Below are positions 34,209-46,300 of a stretch of DNA of 64,000 nucleotides, in pieces. A program made the position numbers and the translations under genes. How positions within the stretch are numbered: the stretch's first letter is position 1; each line of letters starts with the position of its first letter. The DNA comes from Trachythela sp. YZ-2020. Taxonomy: Eukaryota; Cnidaria; Anthozoa; Malacalcyonacea; Clavulariidae. The notes beneath the pieces were generated by a model that was given only the letters and a program-made list of their open reading frames with translations, searched no databases and was not told the DNA's origin. The DNA lies in the NCBI GenBank assembly GCA_016169945.1, contig JADLSH010000312.1, positions 1 to 64,000 of the forward strand, in the 5' to 3' direction.

Positions 34209-35264
34209 TGAAGTGTAGAGTGATTCCATGCACATTGTACACATGGAACATGCGGCAGAATTTCCGTAAATCAGCGTATATAAGTCAATTTGTCAATCTA
34301 TTCATACGTTTTGTAAGTCCATATGTTTAGTCTATTCGTACTACGAAGTCGAACATTTATACTTCTTTTATTTCCTTTTTTATTTAACAATTCGCCCAAA
34401 CACAATAAAAAAATCTAGATATCTAAGCGTATATTTACAAAATCAGGGCTAGAAACCTACCACAAAAAATAAGGCGTTTATTTAAGGTGCCTACATTATT
34501 TATTTAATTTAATTTTAAACAAAATGTCAGTTCGAATGATGAAAATATTTCTTAAAAAAGAGTGATAATTTTAGAGAAAGACTACGATAAGATGAACTAC
34601 GATAAGATGAACAAATAAGAAATATAAAAGTAATAGCATGCTACATATATTACATCAGAGAAGTTTATAAAGTCAACATGAAGAGACAATTATAGTTATG
34701 GAATTAGTTACGGAATACTTACGGAATCACAGTAGCTAAAGTTCAGGCCACAGATTTGTTCCAACAATTTATCAAAGTCTTAATATGTGTCTTTTGTAGC
34801 ACGTCTTGAACACTATTTAAACATGCAGTGGTCGGTGGAATTTATACCGTTACATTTGTCAATACTTTAAATTAAAAGATAACATTAATAATGGAAAATT
34901 AACACAGCTGCATCAGCGTCAATATTTACCTGAATCTAGCTAATAAAAATTAATTACTTGCCAAAAACGCCAAAACATGTTTAAGAGATTTCAATAACTC
35001 AAAATACAATTGCAAACAGCAATAACGTTCAATAAATATACCTTATTGAATGTCAAACCATTCAATGGGATTTCTATTATATGACAAACTACAAAAAGAA
35101 ATGTTCTTGCCTTTTAATAAAAGATTAGGATGGATGTAAACGGCATAATAGGCCTAGTACTAAAATCGTAATACTAAAATGCGAGGTCAAAAAGTGACGT
35201 TAAGTTAGGTCATTCTACAGACTCGAACGCAACAGTTTGATCATATTAGTGCTGGTATTGGCAA

Positions 35265-35825
35265 GCCCAACCCAATATTGTGATAGATAATAAATCAATT
35301 AAACAAGTGCATGAATGTAAAACCCTTGGAGTAAAAGTTTATCAGCATCTCTCCTGGAAGGGTAATACTGAAAACATTTGTAAGAAAATCACTCCTGGAA
35401 TATCAGCAATGCGTCGTCTTAGGGAATTTACTTACAAAGATACACTACTTTCAGTATATAATTCTATACTTCAATTATTGCTGTGAAGTATGGATGTTTT
35501 GGGGGAAACACAATCTAAAAGCGCCAAAAGCTCCACAATAGATCTGCACGGATTATAATGAATATGAACAATGATACAGGTCACTCGATTGCTTTAACCG
35601 CATTAGACTGGGAGCCTCTTAAAGCAGAAAGAATAAAAGCAAAAGGAAAACTAATGTTTAAGCTATTAAATAAAATGGGGTCCAAATCACTAACTGATCT
35701 TTTCACCTATAAAAATGAGATAACAAAAAAACAACTATGAACTTCGCGGCATATCAATTTCCCTCTGTTTACCACAACCTCGCACAAATAGCATAAAAAA
35801 AGTTTCGTGTATGGCGGAGCATCGG
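35265..35825 (+). mobile_element. LINE fragment private to P2 left arm
   Basis: Encodes a LINE post-RT segment: 'ECKTLGVKVYQHLSW', 'RRLREFTYKDTLLSVYNSI' and, across a frameshift, 'LDWEPLKAERIKAKGKLMF'. The last is shared with the LINE at 19060. The mirrored place in the right arm (about 40020-40050) lacks it and reads straight from the GTATTGGCAAGC side to the CCAACCCATG side. 5'-truncated, with no functional enzyme. Confidence 0.78.
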
Positions 35826-36774
35826 AGCATATATCAAACCCATGCTTGCATGCTTTGTTGAAATTGCAGAAATTGTAAATTTATTACTTATTAAAATAAT
35901 TCAGTACAGAGTTGGCAAGAGCACATGAAGGAAAAATTACAACAAGCAAATGTTATTAAAGTGAAATACTGCGTCATGTATTTCATAAAAAAATTAATTA
36001 AAAAAGTTTAATTACCTGCCCAAAACCCAATAAACATGTTCAAGTGATTTCAATAACTCAATACTTATGACTTGGGCAAAACAACTTCGATTTAAATACT
36101 AGAATTATTAGTTGGAAAAGAATAGTGCTATGTATTCTGCAAAGCAGACTTCAACTCAATTGTAAGGTGATAAATATACAACTTTCAAATTAAAGGCTGC
36201 TTTCCATGCAGTACGCGTTTTTCGTACGCACGTAAACGTACGGAAAACTTTAAACCATTTAAATGTGACTTATGAAGTAACCAAATGAATAAATGTACGG
36301 AATTTAGTGTTCCGTAAATTTTAGTATGCATTTGTTAACTTAGAAGAATTTAAACTTTTCCGTGCACGTTTGTCTGCGGGTAAAAACCGCATGACTGGAA
36401 AACAGCCTTAAAGATCACTCTACGCCCTTAAACCCAAATCTCACATGATTGTTCATTCCTGTTTTACTGACATTCTATATATTGACCAAACGTTGAGTCT
36501 ACCTTCTATTTATTGTCCAGGTTTTCACCAGTTTCATTTCCATGCATTAATATAAAGGTATATTAAGTAATTGTGTTGAGTGAATTACGAATGTAGCTGT
36601 AATTTACACCATATTCAGAAACAAAATTTCAATATTTTGTTGCGTGTTACGACACCAATAAAACAATAGATTGCAGAAATTAAATAAAAGGCTCGCACCT
36701 GTCACACAAATGTCGACATTGAAAATCTTTATATTACCGGCCAATAAGGTGCCGTGTTGCCGTATTGGTTAGAC

Positions 36775-37690
36775 GATATCGTCTTAAAATTTTGCTGGTT
36801 CATATCTTCGGTTCAGTGCATGCTCTGTAGATTACAATACCACCGTTCAATTCAGCGTTTTACGATCTCTTTAGAGAAGTAAATCGTGTTATTTACAACA
36901 CTGTGCGGCCGATTTAGCCCCCTTCAAACACCTCTGAAGTTTGTTTTGTTTACAAATTAACAATAACACAAACTAATTAAATATTCATTTCGCTTTCCTA
37001 CCTTTTGGTTTACTCGCTACAAACTCGACGGGGAAACCACCATTCGACGAGGATTTGCAATCCCTTTAATTTTGTTTGATGCCATTTTTATAGCCATAAT
37101 CTAGCCCTTTGATGTCAATTCTCGTGAAAATGCTATATTTGTTGCGAATCCCGGTATTGTCGGAGCGCGCTCGGGTTGCTCGGACATCTTCGGAAAGCTA
37201 AATCTCCGTGACCTTACACCCTATTGCTTTGAAAGTACCGGCAATCGATTCCTCGTGATGTCATTGCGTAGATGGCAGATTTTCATTGGTTTATAGCAAG
37301 CAACACTGACCTAATATGGATTTCGTAATTTATTTCGCGTGCGGGAATTAATTTCAACGATTTTGGCATTTTGTATGCGACATTCAAAAAATAAAAAAAA
37401 TAGTTATGAAACTTTCCAATAATATTCCATTTTACATGAGCTACAATTTGTGTGGTAACACTTGCTCAGAAATAATAAATCTTGCTCTAACAATTCCGAT
37501 ATATTTCAACAATAATTGTAAAATGTTTAGATAATTTATGAACATGTATGCAAATTAATTTGGATAGGTAATATGAACCGGGACAAACTATTATTTTAAA
37601 GAGGAAGTTATAAGCTATCGAATGACGCGTGTCCTGTTGCCAGAGAATATTTAGATAGATATTTACATTTGAAACAACTGATCGTTATTA
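36775..37690. other. Block private to P2 left arm, origin unknown
   Basis: In the mirrored arm (about 38690-38740) the sequence runs directly from the GCGGTATTGGTTTAAGG side to the GAAGTTTGCTAAG side. Here about 0.9 kb intervenes, starting after GCCGTATTGGTT. No coding frame, TIR or tRNA-like fold was convincing. It is an insertion here or a deletion in the other arm. Confidence 0.45.
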
Positions 37691-38764
37691 CGGCGCAAGC
37701 GCAATTCAACGATAAAGAGTTCAAGGAAGTAGATGTTTGCTAAGTTTTAGGTATAACAGTCACCGTTATGCAAATAATTTCACCTCATCGTAAAAAAATA
37801 ATTTAATTTCCGTTTCTTGCAAAATAATTCAAAATGTAAACTAAAGCAATTTTAGTGCATTAATATTTACTAAAGTTTACTTTTCGGGCAGTTTAATTTG
37901 TTTAATTGAAATTAGCTATTTTGCATGATTGCTTTGCCGATTTATTGTAGGCAGTATAGTTTGTGAATTTGAAAATGTGTAGATCATTCTGTGTGGTCAA
38001 TACAACATTGATTGATCTTAAATCTCAAAAACTTCATTTCAAAGCAAGTTCGAAGTATAAAAATACTGCTCGAAAAGCGGTTGAAGTTTTATGAAAATTC
38101 GAAACGTTTTGTGAACGTCTAAGGTTGAATGTTACAGTAAATCAAAGCTAAAAGAGTACATAATAGCATACCCACTTTATATAGTTGGGCAATTGATAAT
38201 TTTATGGTTAAAAACAAAATAACAATATTTTGTACAAATTACCATGTTACAATGCGTGTTACCATGATTCCACTGGTCAACTCAGTACTTCATGTTATTA
38301 CAATAAGTAAATTGCTTGGTTCAAATGGGCGAGGGGATTCTGCATGCATGTATTTCTCGTAGTTTTATCATAATATCTGTTAGTTCATCTTAATATTACA
38401 CGTCACTAAATTTTGTCCCGTGAGTTTCTCCTTACTATTTGTTATATTCCTAAAGCAAATTTCAAGTTTTTTATTAATCTATATTTATTACTAAATAATT
38501 CACTGGAATTGCTTTGGTTTACACAGCTTTTTCGCTGATTTCACAAAATGTGAAGTTTTAATGCCACAAATTTTGATTAATTTTGCAAAAATCGCCAAAA
38601 TTTCATTTTTTACCGCGATGTGCAATTATTTGCTTAGCGGTGTGGGTTTTACCTAAAACTTAGCAAACTTCTTCTAATTCCTTTAATTATATGTACATTC
38701 CTTAAACCAATACCGCAATACCCGCACCTGATTGGTCGGTTTTGTTTCTCGTTTCAGCAACTGT

Positions 38765-38988
38765 TATGTGATCAGTAAAGCTTCAGTAAATTGTAGATAT
38801 ATATATATATATAATCCTAAGATCTCTTCTATAGTTCTCTTTCTAAATAGCTTTATCGTTTTAAAGTAGATATAATCTATAACTTTGTATATATTGTATG
38901 AGGGCCATAGGTTTTTCAGCTGTATTGCTGTCATGTGTTATTTTACCCTCTTTAAATAAAGTTGTTCATTCATTCATTCAACTATGGT
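38765..38988 (+). mobile_element. LINE 3' tail inserted in the P2 right arm
   Basis: The third copy of this region (near 62960) reads GTTTCAGCAACGGGTTGGCAACT without interruption. Here about 225 bp is inserted after GTTTCAGCAAC. It ends TTTAAATAAAGTTG(TTCA)n, a LINE-like 3' end with microsatellite. CAAC is seen at both junctions. No coding sequence. Confidence 0.7.
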
Positions 38989-41702
38989 TGGCAACTGACC
39001 TTGTAATAAAAATATCCAATATGTTTCAATGTCGACATTTGTATGACAAGTGCGAGTCCATTTTGAAATTTCTGTAGTCTATTGTTTTGTCGCTGTAGTA
39101 ACTCGAAGAAAATATTGAAAGTTTCTAAATATTTGGTAAATTACAGCTACATTCGTAAATTACTCAACACAAATACTTAAAATACCTTTATACTAATGCA
39201 TCGAAATAAAACTGGTGAAAAGCTGCAAAGTAAATAAAAGAAGGACTCAACGTTGGGACATTATAGAATATAATTTAATTTTAATTAATCGCTAGTACGG
39301 TACAGTTGCTACTCCATTGCTAATGTGAGTAAAACAGGAATGACCAATCATGTGAGATTTGGGGTTGGAGTGATCTTTAAGGCTGTTTTCCAGTCATGCG
39401 TTTTTTATACGTACATACAGGCGCGGAAAATTTTAATTAAAGTTTGTAATATTTTACAAATTAGGCTAGTTAACAAATGCATACTAACACTTACGGAACA
39501 CTAAATTATGTACATTTATTCATTAGGTTATTTTATAAATAACATTTAAATCGTTTTAAAAAATTTTCTTACTTGTAGCTACGTACGTGCGTCGAAAAAC
39601 GCGTAACTGCATGGAAAGCAGCAAATTGTATATTTATCGCAATTGAGTATATGTTCAGGAATTTTTGTTAAATAAAGAAAACATTGCTGTTTCATTTGAA
39701 GTCTGCTTTGCAGAATACATAGCCCTATTCTTTTCCAACAAATAATTATGGTATTAATATTTTTATAGAATTAAGTTGTTTTGCCCAAATCATAGTTATT
39801 GAGTTATTAAAATCACTTGAAAATGTTTATTGGATTTTGAGCAGGTAATTAAACTTTTTTAATTAGTTTTTTATGAAATACATGACGCAGAATTTCAATT
39901 TAATAACATTTGCTTGTTGCAATTTTTCCTGCGTGTACGGCTCTTGCCCACTTGAAACATCCTCTGTACTGATTTATTTTAATAAGTAATAAATTTACAA
40001 TTTCTGCAAAGCACATGGGTTGGGTATGTGCTTAGCTTGCCAATACAATCACTAATATCATCAAGCTGTTCCGTGTTCGAGTATGTAGAATGATATAACT
40101 TAACGTCACTTTTTTACCTCGCATTTTAGTATTACGACTTTAGTATTATGTATTATTGTGCCGTTTACAGCGCTTATAATTCATCCTAATCTTGTAAATT
40201 AAAATGCAAGAAAATTCATTTTTGCGGTTTGTCAAAAATAGAAATCCTATTGAATGGTTTGACATATAATCCTGTCAATATGTTTTCGAAACTCGTAAAA
40301 TGCTCGGCCGGATTCCATGTCAAACTATTCAATAAAGTATATTTATTTAACGTTATTACTGTTTGCATTTTGAGTTATTAAAATCTATTATACATGTTTT
40401 GGCATTTTTGGCAAGTAATTAATTTTTATTAGCTAGATTCAGGTAAATATTGACGCTGTTGCAGCTGTGTTATTCTTCCATTTGTAATGTTATCTTTTAA
40501 TTTAAAGTATTGACAAACGTAACGGTATAAATTCCACCGACCACTGCGTGCTTAAATACTGTTCAAGACGTTCTACAAAAGACACATCTTAAGACTTTGA
40601 TAAATTGTTGGGACAAATCTGTGGCCTAAATTTTGCGACTGTGATTCCGTAAGTATTCCGTAACTAATTCCGTAACTATAATTGTCTCTCTTCATGTTGA
40701 CTTTATAAACTTATCTGATGTAATATATGTAGCATGCAATTACTTTTATATTTCTTATTTGTTCATCTTAGCGTAGTTCATCTTATGGTAGTTTTTCTCT
40801 AAAATTATCACTCTTTTTTAAGAAATATTTTCATCATTCGAACTGACATTTCGTTTGAAATAAAATTAAATAAATAATGTAGGCACCTTAAATAAACGCC
40901 TTATTTTTTGTGGTAGGTTTCTAGCCCTGATTTTGTAAATATACGTTTATATATCTAGATTGTTTTTTATTACGTTTAGGCGAAATTATTAAATAAAAAA
41001 GAAAATAAAAGAAGTATAAATGTTCGACTTGGTAGTACGAATAGACTAAACATATGGACTTACAAAACTTATGAAAAGACTGACAAATTGACTTATATAT
41101 AAGCTGATTTACGGAAATTCGGCTATCGCTGCATGTTCCAAGTGTACAATGTGCATGGAATCACTCTACACTTAATCAATGCAATAATTAACTTCAAATA
41201 TTATTCTTTCTGGAAGCATAACAGATCTACGTCGTTATTTAGTTAAATTTAAAAGGTCCGACAAACATTTAGGAAACATATTGTAAGAAAAAACTCGATG
41301 CATTTCTTAGAAGATGTTTAAGCCAGTAAGAAAGATAAAGAGCCTTCCGTGGGAGCGGAGTAGTGATGCAAACCTAACCAAATGAACCACACCTCCTCCA
41401 AAATGTCTTTATAATGTCTTTTTGAAATAAAAGTCTGCAAGTACTGTAGCTAAAAGTGCATGTAAGATTAACAGGGCCGTGAATAGCCTGTTATAGTTTA
41501 GGGGGGAGGGGTTTACCTATCAAAAATTTCCGAATGAGAAATATTTTTCCGACTGATTCCGATTCAAAGATTTTGTATAGGCAGCGGAAGAAAGGTTTTA
41601 TTAGTTTGTACGAACGGCTAAGAAACTCTTGGTGATTCCGGAGATATGCTCCCCGGAAAATTTAGAGGCTGTCAAGTGGGTAGGGATAAAGGGCGGATAC
41701 GG

Positions 41703-42066
41703 ATGCGGATGCGGATGGCGGATGCGGATGGCGGATGCGGATGGCGGATGCGGATGGCGGATGCGGATGGCGGATGCGGATGGCGGATGCGGATGGCGGA
41801 TGCGGATGGCGGATGCGGATGGCGGATGCGGATGGCGGATGCGGATGGCGGATGCGGATGGCGGATGCGGATGGCGGATGCGGATGGCGGATGCGGATGG
41901 CGGATGCGGATGGCGGATGCGGATGGCGGATGCGGATGGCGGATACGGATGCGGATGAGAAAATACGGATGAGAAAATGCGGATGGGGGATAAAACGCGG
42001 ATGGGAAAATGCGGATGGGGGATAAAACGCGGATGGGAAAATGCGGATGGGGGATAAAACGCGGAT
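41703..42066. repeat. Left-TIR minisatellites of the giant MULE
   Basis: 41703-41950: about 19 nearly perfect copies of the 13-mer GGATGGCGGATGC. 41951-42066: about three copies of a 31-bp unit containing GGGGGATAAAACGCGGATGG and GAAAATGCGGATG. Because 13 is not a multiple of 3, all frames stay open and give artefactual repeat 'proteins'. Confidence 0.95.
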
Positions 42067-42169
42067 GATAGCATAAATGTCGCGATAATAATAATTTATA
42101 ATTTTTTAATTTAATAATAAATTATAATTTAATAATTTCTATTATACTGACAATTATTTGCGAAATTAA

Positions 42170-42542
42170 AGGGACAATGTCACCCATATTTGACTAAAAA
42201 ATGCATTTTATTTACAGTCTGAACTGCAATTCTGAAAATAAACATCGTAAATGGATTTATTTATGACATAAGAGTAATATTAAACGACTTTGGGCTTCCA
42301 CATCAACATGTAAGACGACGTTTTCATACAAATTGACCTAAACTTGAAAAAGTGTCTGCCAACAATTAATTAAGATGGTATTTACAATCCATTTCAATCC
42401 TCGCATAATCTTAACCATCCGTACTTCTGTACACGCTTTTTGTGTTTGTTATTGCTTTATTTTGTAATTACAGTCATTCTTTCTCAGTTTTGTACAAGTT
42501 TTGAGAGAGTCAGAATTCTCAAAAATCGGTGACATTGCCCCT
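42170..42542. mobile_element. TTAA-flanked MITE nested in the left TIR
   Basis: Inverted ends AGGGACAATGTCACC and GGTGACATTGCCCCT, flanked by TTAA (42166-42169, 42543-42546). The same element sits in the right TIR at 51554-51771. This copy has about 150 extra bases between GAGTAATA and CGCTTTTTGTG. TTAA duplications are typical of piggyBac and Kolobok derivatives. Confidence 0.75.
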
Positions 42543-42549
42543 TTAAAAT

Positions 42550-43334
42550 GGGATGAAACTTGAAACTCTGGCAAAATATTCATTTCAGAAAGATCTTAAT
42601 TTTATTAAGAAATTGGGAGTCAAAATTCGCAATAGTTTGCTTGGAAATGAAGGAAATGCAAATTTTGTCGCGGTTTTTTTTAAGAATCAAACCGTGAAAC
42701 CGGGGCAAACTATATATCGTTTTAAAAGGAAATAATAGACAAGGAATTTTATTAGAAAGGGTGGTAACACTTTCGCAAATTTATATTTTGAAATAAGGTT
42801 GCGCACCCCGCCAAATGTAAAAACCCGCCGTAGAGAAAGAATTCCCAAAATACAACTCCCGGCCAAACTGAATTATGATTCTGCTGCAAATAAATTTTGC
42901 ATTTCAATTTTATTCACGTGGATTAAACACATGTACAACAAATTTATAGCAGGTCGATTCTTGAGACTTGTAAATCGTTCATACATTATCAAGTAGATAT
43001 GTCATCAGTGCTACTTTTACATCATTATAATAGTACATAATGTAAAATATTTCTTGTACAGAAACGTTAAACGAACTAACAAGTGAATAAAAATGAAAAA
43101 CCTCCATGCATAAGTACATATATGTCCGATATAACGTCAAAATGTACATTGTGTATGCACAACATCTTATGAACGACAACGAAAGTCAAATGAAAGAATT
43201 ACAGTTAGTTAATATTTAAACCAAATTGCCGTAAGATTTGTAAATGCTCTGGGCGTAGATATTGCATAAGCCAATTTGGAAGTAAAGTTATTTGCGGATC
43301 AAAGTAAGGTTGCTTCATCCCGACGCAATTTCGA
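42550..43334. other. Inside the giant MULE, no gene recognised
   Basis: AT-rich sequence between the left TIR and the 3' end of the transposase gene; likely 3' UTR or spacer. Short frames here (42553-42735, 42799-42996) have no domain signal. Confidence 0.5.
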
Positions 43335-46300
43335 TTAAGATGAAAGTAAACATTCCTCCTTGTACATTATTTCATTGCTTTGATTTGCGCGAAAACCTCT
43401 TTTCATTCTCGACACGATGACTAGATCATATGGTGGACGAGCGATGAGACCATCCGGTTTTAATGCCTGGGAGCATCCATGACAGGAACGTACCATAGGT
43501 GAGCAAAACTGCAAGAGATATAAAATAAATTCTCCTACCTTCGGTGTTGGTGGTCCAGGGAAAGCCACGGAGGGTGGTAGTGTTTGAGCAGACGGCACCT
43601 GTGAAGGTCCAGAGAAAGCCATGGAGGGTGATAGTGTTGGAGATGATGGAATCTGTGAAGGTCCAGGAAAGCCACGGGGTGGCAGTGTTCGAGCAGACGG
43701 CACTTGTGAAGGTCCAGGGAAAGCCACGGAGGTGGTAGAACTGGAGATGATGGAATCTGGGAGGCTGTTGAGACTGATAATCCATCGGAAGACAAATTAC
43801 CGGCATTCCTATAAAACGGCCGATCAATAATGGTTGTGACCTCCGGTTGGTTAGCAGTTCTACCACCCTTGCGTCGAGCTGTGGCTGCTTTACCTCCCTT
43901 TTTTCCAGTACCACTGCTGCTGTCGAAAGTCATCATAGCGGTTACGTTCATTCTCGCAGGACCTTTTCGCGAAGCCACTTTAAGTACTTTGCAGTGACAC
44001 CTACTTTCTCTGCAACAGCAATAGCATGTGAACAGATCTTGACGCTTTCCAGGCTGGACACTCTTCGCAAGTCACTTTCCCGTTTTTGCATACATCCACA
44101 TAGTGCGGTCTTTTCGATGTCTGGCTTTCCACCATATAGGCGATCTTATCGGACGTGCCTGGAGCACAAACAATTGAACCTTCGCAATTCAAGAGTTTTT
44201 CAGCCTTTTCGGTCATGGAGGTTAAGACAGCCGGTTGAACAGATCTGATACTTTCGTCTCCCAGATCGACTGAAAGTTGGACCCGCTTCGCTGGAGGAGG
44301 TACGTCTGAACATGCGTCATCTGTGTTATCACGACCTGTTGAGGGGATGCAATCTATATTTGCTTCATTCGACATTCTTTTCGCATGAAATCTTTTTAGA
44401 TGCGCTTCCCGTTGTTTTGTATTCATCTTAAACCAATCACTTTGTGACACTTCAAAGGAAGAAAAAGCAGGTGCCAAACGGTAAGGACCCTTATTAATAA
44501 CTGCGGAATCCACATCCTCTTTTTGTCGAGAGAGTAAGATGCCCATCTCACGGCAAAAATCTGCAATTTCGTTTTGTCGAAAATTAACACCGCGTTTTAT
44601 AAGAGCGTTAGCGGACTCGGGAATGTTCGTATAATATGGAATAGGGGGATCACCCAAACCAGCATTCCTGCGAGCTTCCTTCAACATACTCATTCATCAT
44701 TTCCACCTATAAATATGTGGAAGGTAATGTTAGACACCATGAACTAAAAGTACATGCATATAAACAAGCAGCTTTGCTTGCTACTACTGATGCTTCCTGG
44801 ATGCCATATTAATTACTTTCAAAAAAAACTTAGAACTTAAAATATAAAGCCAACCTTTTCGTTTATGTATTCATAAAATATGGGTGTTTTCCTCTGGAAG
44901 GTACTGTTGTTCGTTGGAGTTCCACACTTCTTTTAAAGAGAGTAGTTTTGCTCGAAGGTCGTCCTCGTCATCGGCGTCGAGAAGTCCTTTGGCGAAAAGC
45001 GGTATGTTATGTTAATAGATTTGAATTTGAAAACCAGCTGTAAAATTTCTGATTTTCATATACTAGTGCGCAGATTTTCACACAAAAGGTTTCCTCGCTT
45101 AGCTACAATGAATGAACGTAAAAATGTAAAATATTACAAACCTTTCTCCCAAGTGTCTCCGATTTTTCGTCCAAATATGTCAGACAGGAATTCTTTCTGC
45201 GCTTGATCGGGTACGTTGGACAATCTCAATTGCGTTTTGCAATTATCTCTAAAATGGCTGAAACACCGTAGATGAACGGCATACGGGAAGTTGTACTTCA
45301 TCGCTTTGAACAGTTCTTCTTCGCCATCGGTTCCAAAAGCTAAAATTTCTCGAATATCCTTATTGAGACCAACAATCTTGCTAAAAGATAGTTATATGAA
45401 TCGAAGGATTTTGTCTGGCCTAGAAGAATGGGACCAATCATGGTTGGATGGTTACCACCAACTCGGTTGACAACTTTTAAGTTTGCGAAAGACGTAACTG
45501 TTGCATTGAATTTACCCAGGTTGAATGTTGGATCTGCTCCAAACACCGAGAAACTAACCGGATCTGTACAAAATGTGGCGACGTCATGAAACTGCCAATC
45601 AAACCCTAAGACACATCGCATTTCGGGAGCTCCTATAACTTCCCGTATGAACGGCTGTTCATCACGTTGCAGCTGTTGTCTCTTGCACTGTTCCAAAAGA
45701 ATTAGCAGTGAATCTACATTGTCGTAGCTCTTTGGATTTGTATGTCCGCGCCTGTAGTATTTCGCCTGTGCACGATTTCGGGGTAGATCACTGATTGAGG
45801 AAGCCTTCGTTACGCCACCTTGCTCCTCTTGAGCATCCTGATATGCGTTCTTTGGAGTTTGAGACAAGGATTTACTTTTCAACGTGCTTACTGTGCTCTC
45901 CTTGATTCTTACATAAGGAGTAGAGTGTTTTCTCTGCAGTTTCCATGCACCATGGGTTCGATTGAATGCTCTTTCCCGTCAAAGAGATACTGAATGAAAA
46001 TCCATCTGGGGAAACCTGCCAAAAAATGAGTAATATTTCTGAGATTTTTCATGTCATTGATTGCTCGCGATGGAAAGACGCTATAACATACATTCTATGC
46101 AAATGACAGTTTTTGAAACACCTTTTTACAAAATTTAGCTATGGGCGAAGAAACTATGAATTATTACGTTTTTTACATATGTTCCCATTATCATCACTGT
46201 TTTTCATGATCTTATCTTCACAAAACTACAAATGTTGATATGCATGATTTCGCAAAACTTTCTACATTTTCGCATAATGCTTCAGTCAACTGACACCACG

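Larger units (their letters stand above)
29190..38150. repeat. Palindrome P2, left arm
   Basis: Reverse complement of 38250-54370 once insertions are set aside. Mirrored landmarks: peptide exons 29345-30200 with 53517-54213; GGGGGGAGGGGTTTACCTAT near 41505 with its complement at 30870; ATTGAATGGTTTGACAT near 40250 with 35060; TTTGCTAAGTTTTAGGTA near 37737 with 38655. The outer match ends about 29190. Insertions private to this arm: 31036-33513, 33686-34208, 35265-35825 and about 36775-37690. Arms differ by many substitutions, so P2 is older than P1. Confidence 0.85.

Noticed and set aside
36740..36830. tRNA-like segment near GCCGTATTGGTTAGACG in the P2 centre
   Set aside because: A weak A-box-like match only; no B box at the proper distance and no cloverleaf.
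41601..42074. Long overlapping reading frames on both strands in the left GGATGGCGGATGC array
   Set aside because: A stop-free 13-bp repeat opens all frames at once. The 'proteins' are pure repeats and the array is a transposon terminus.
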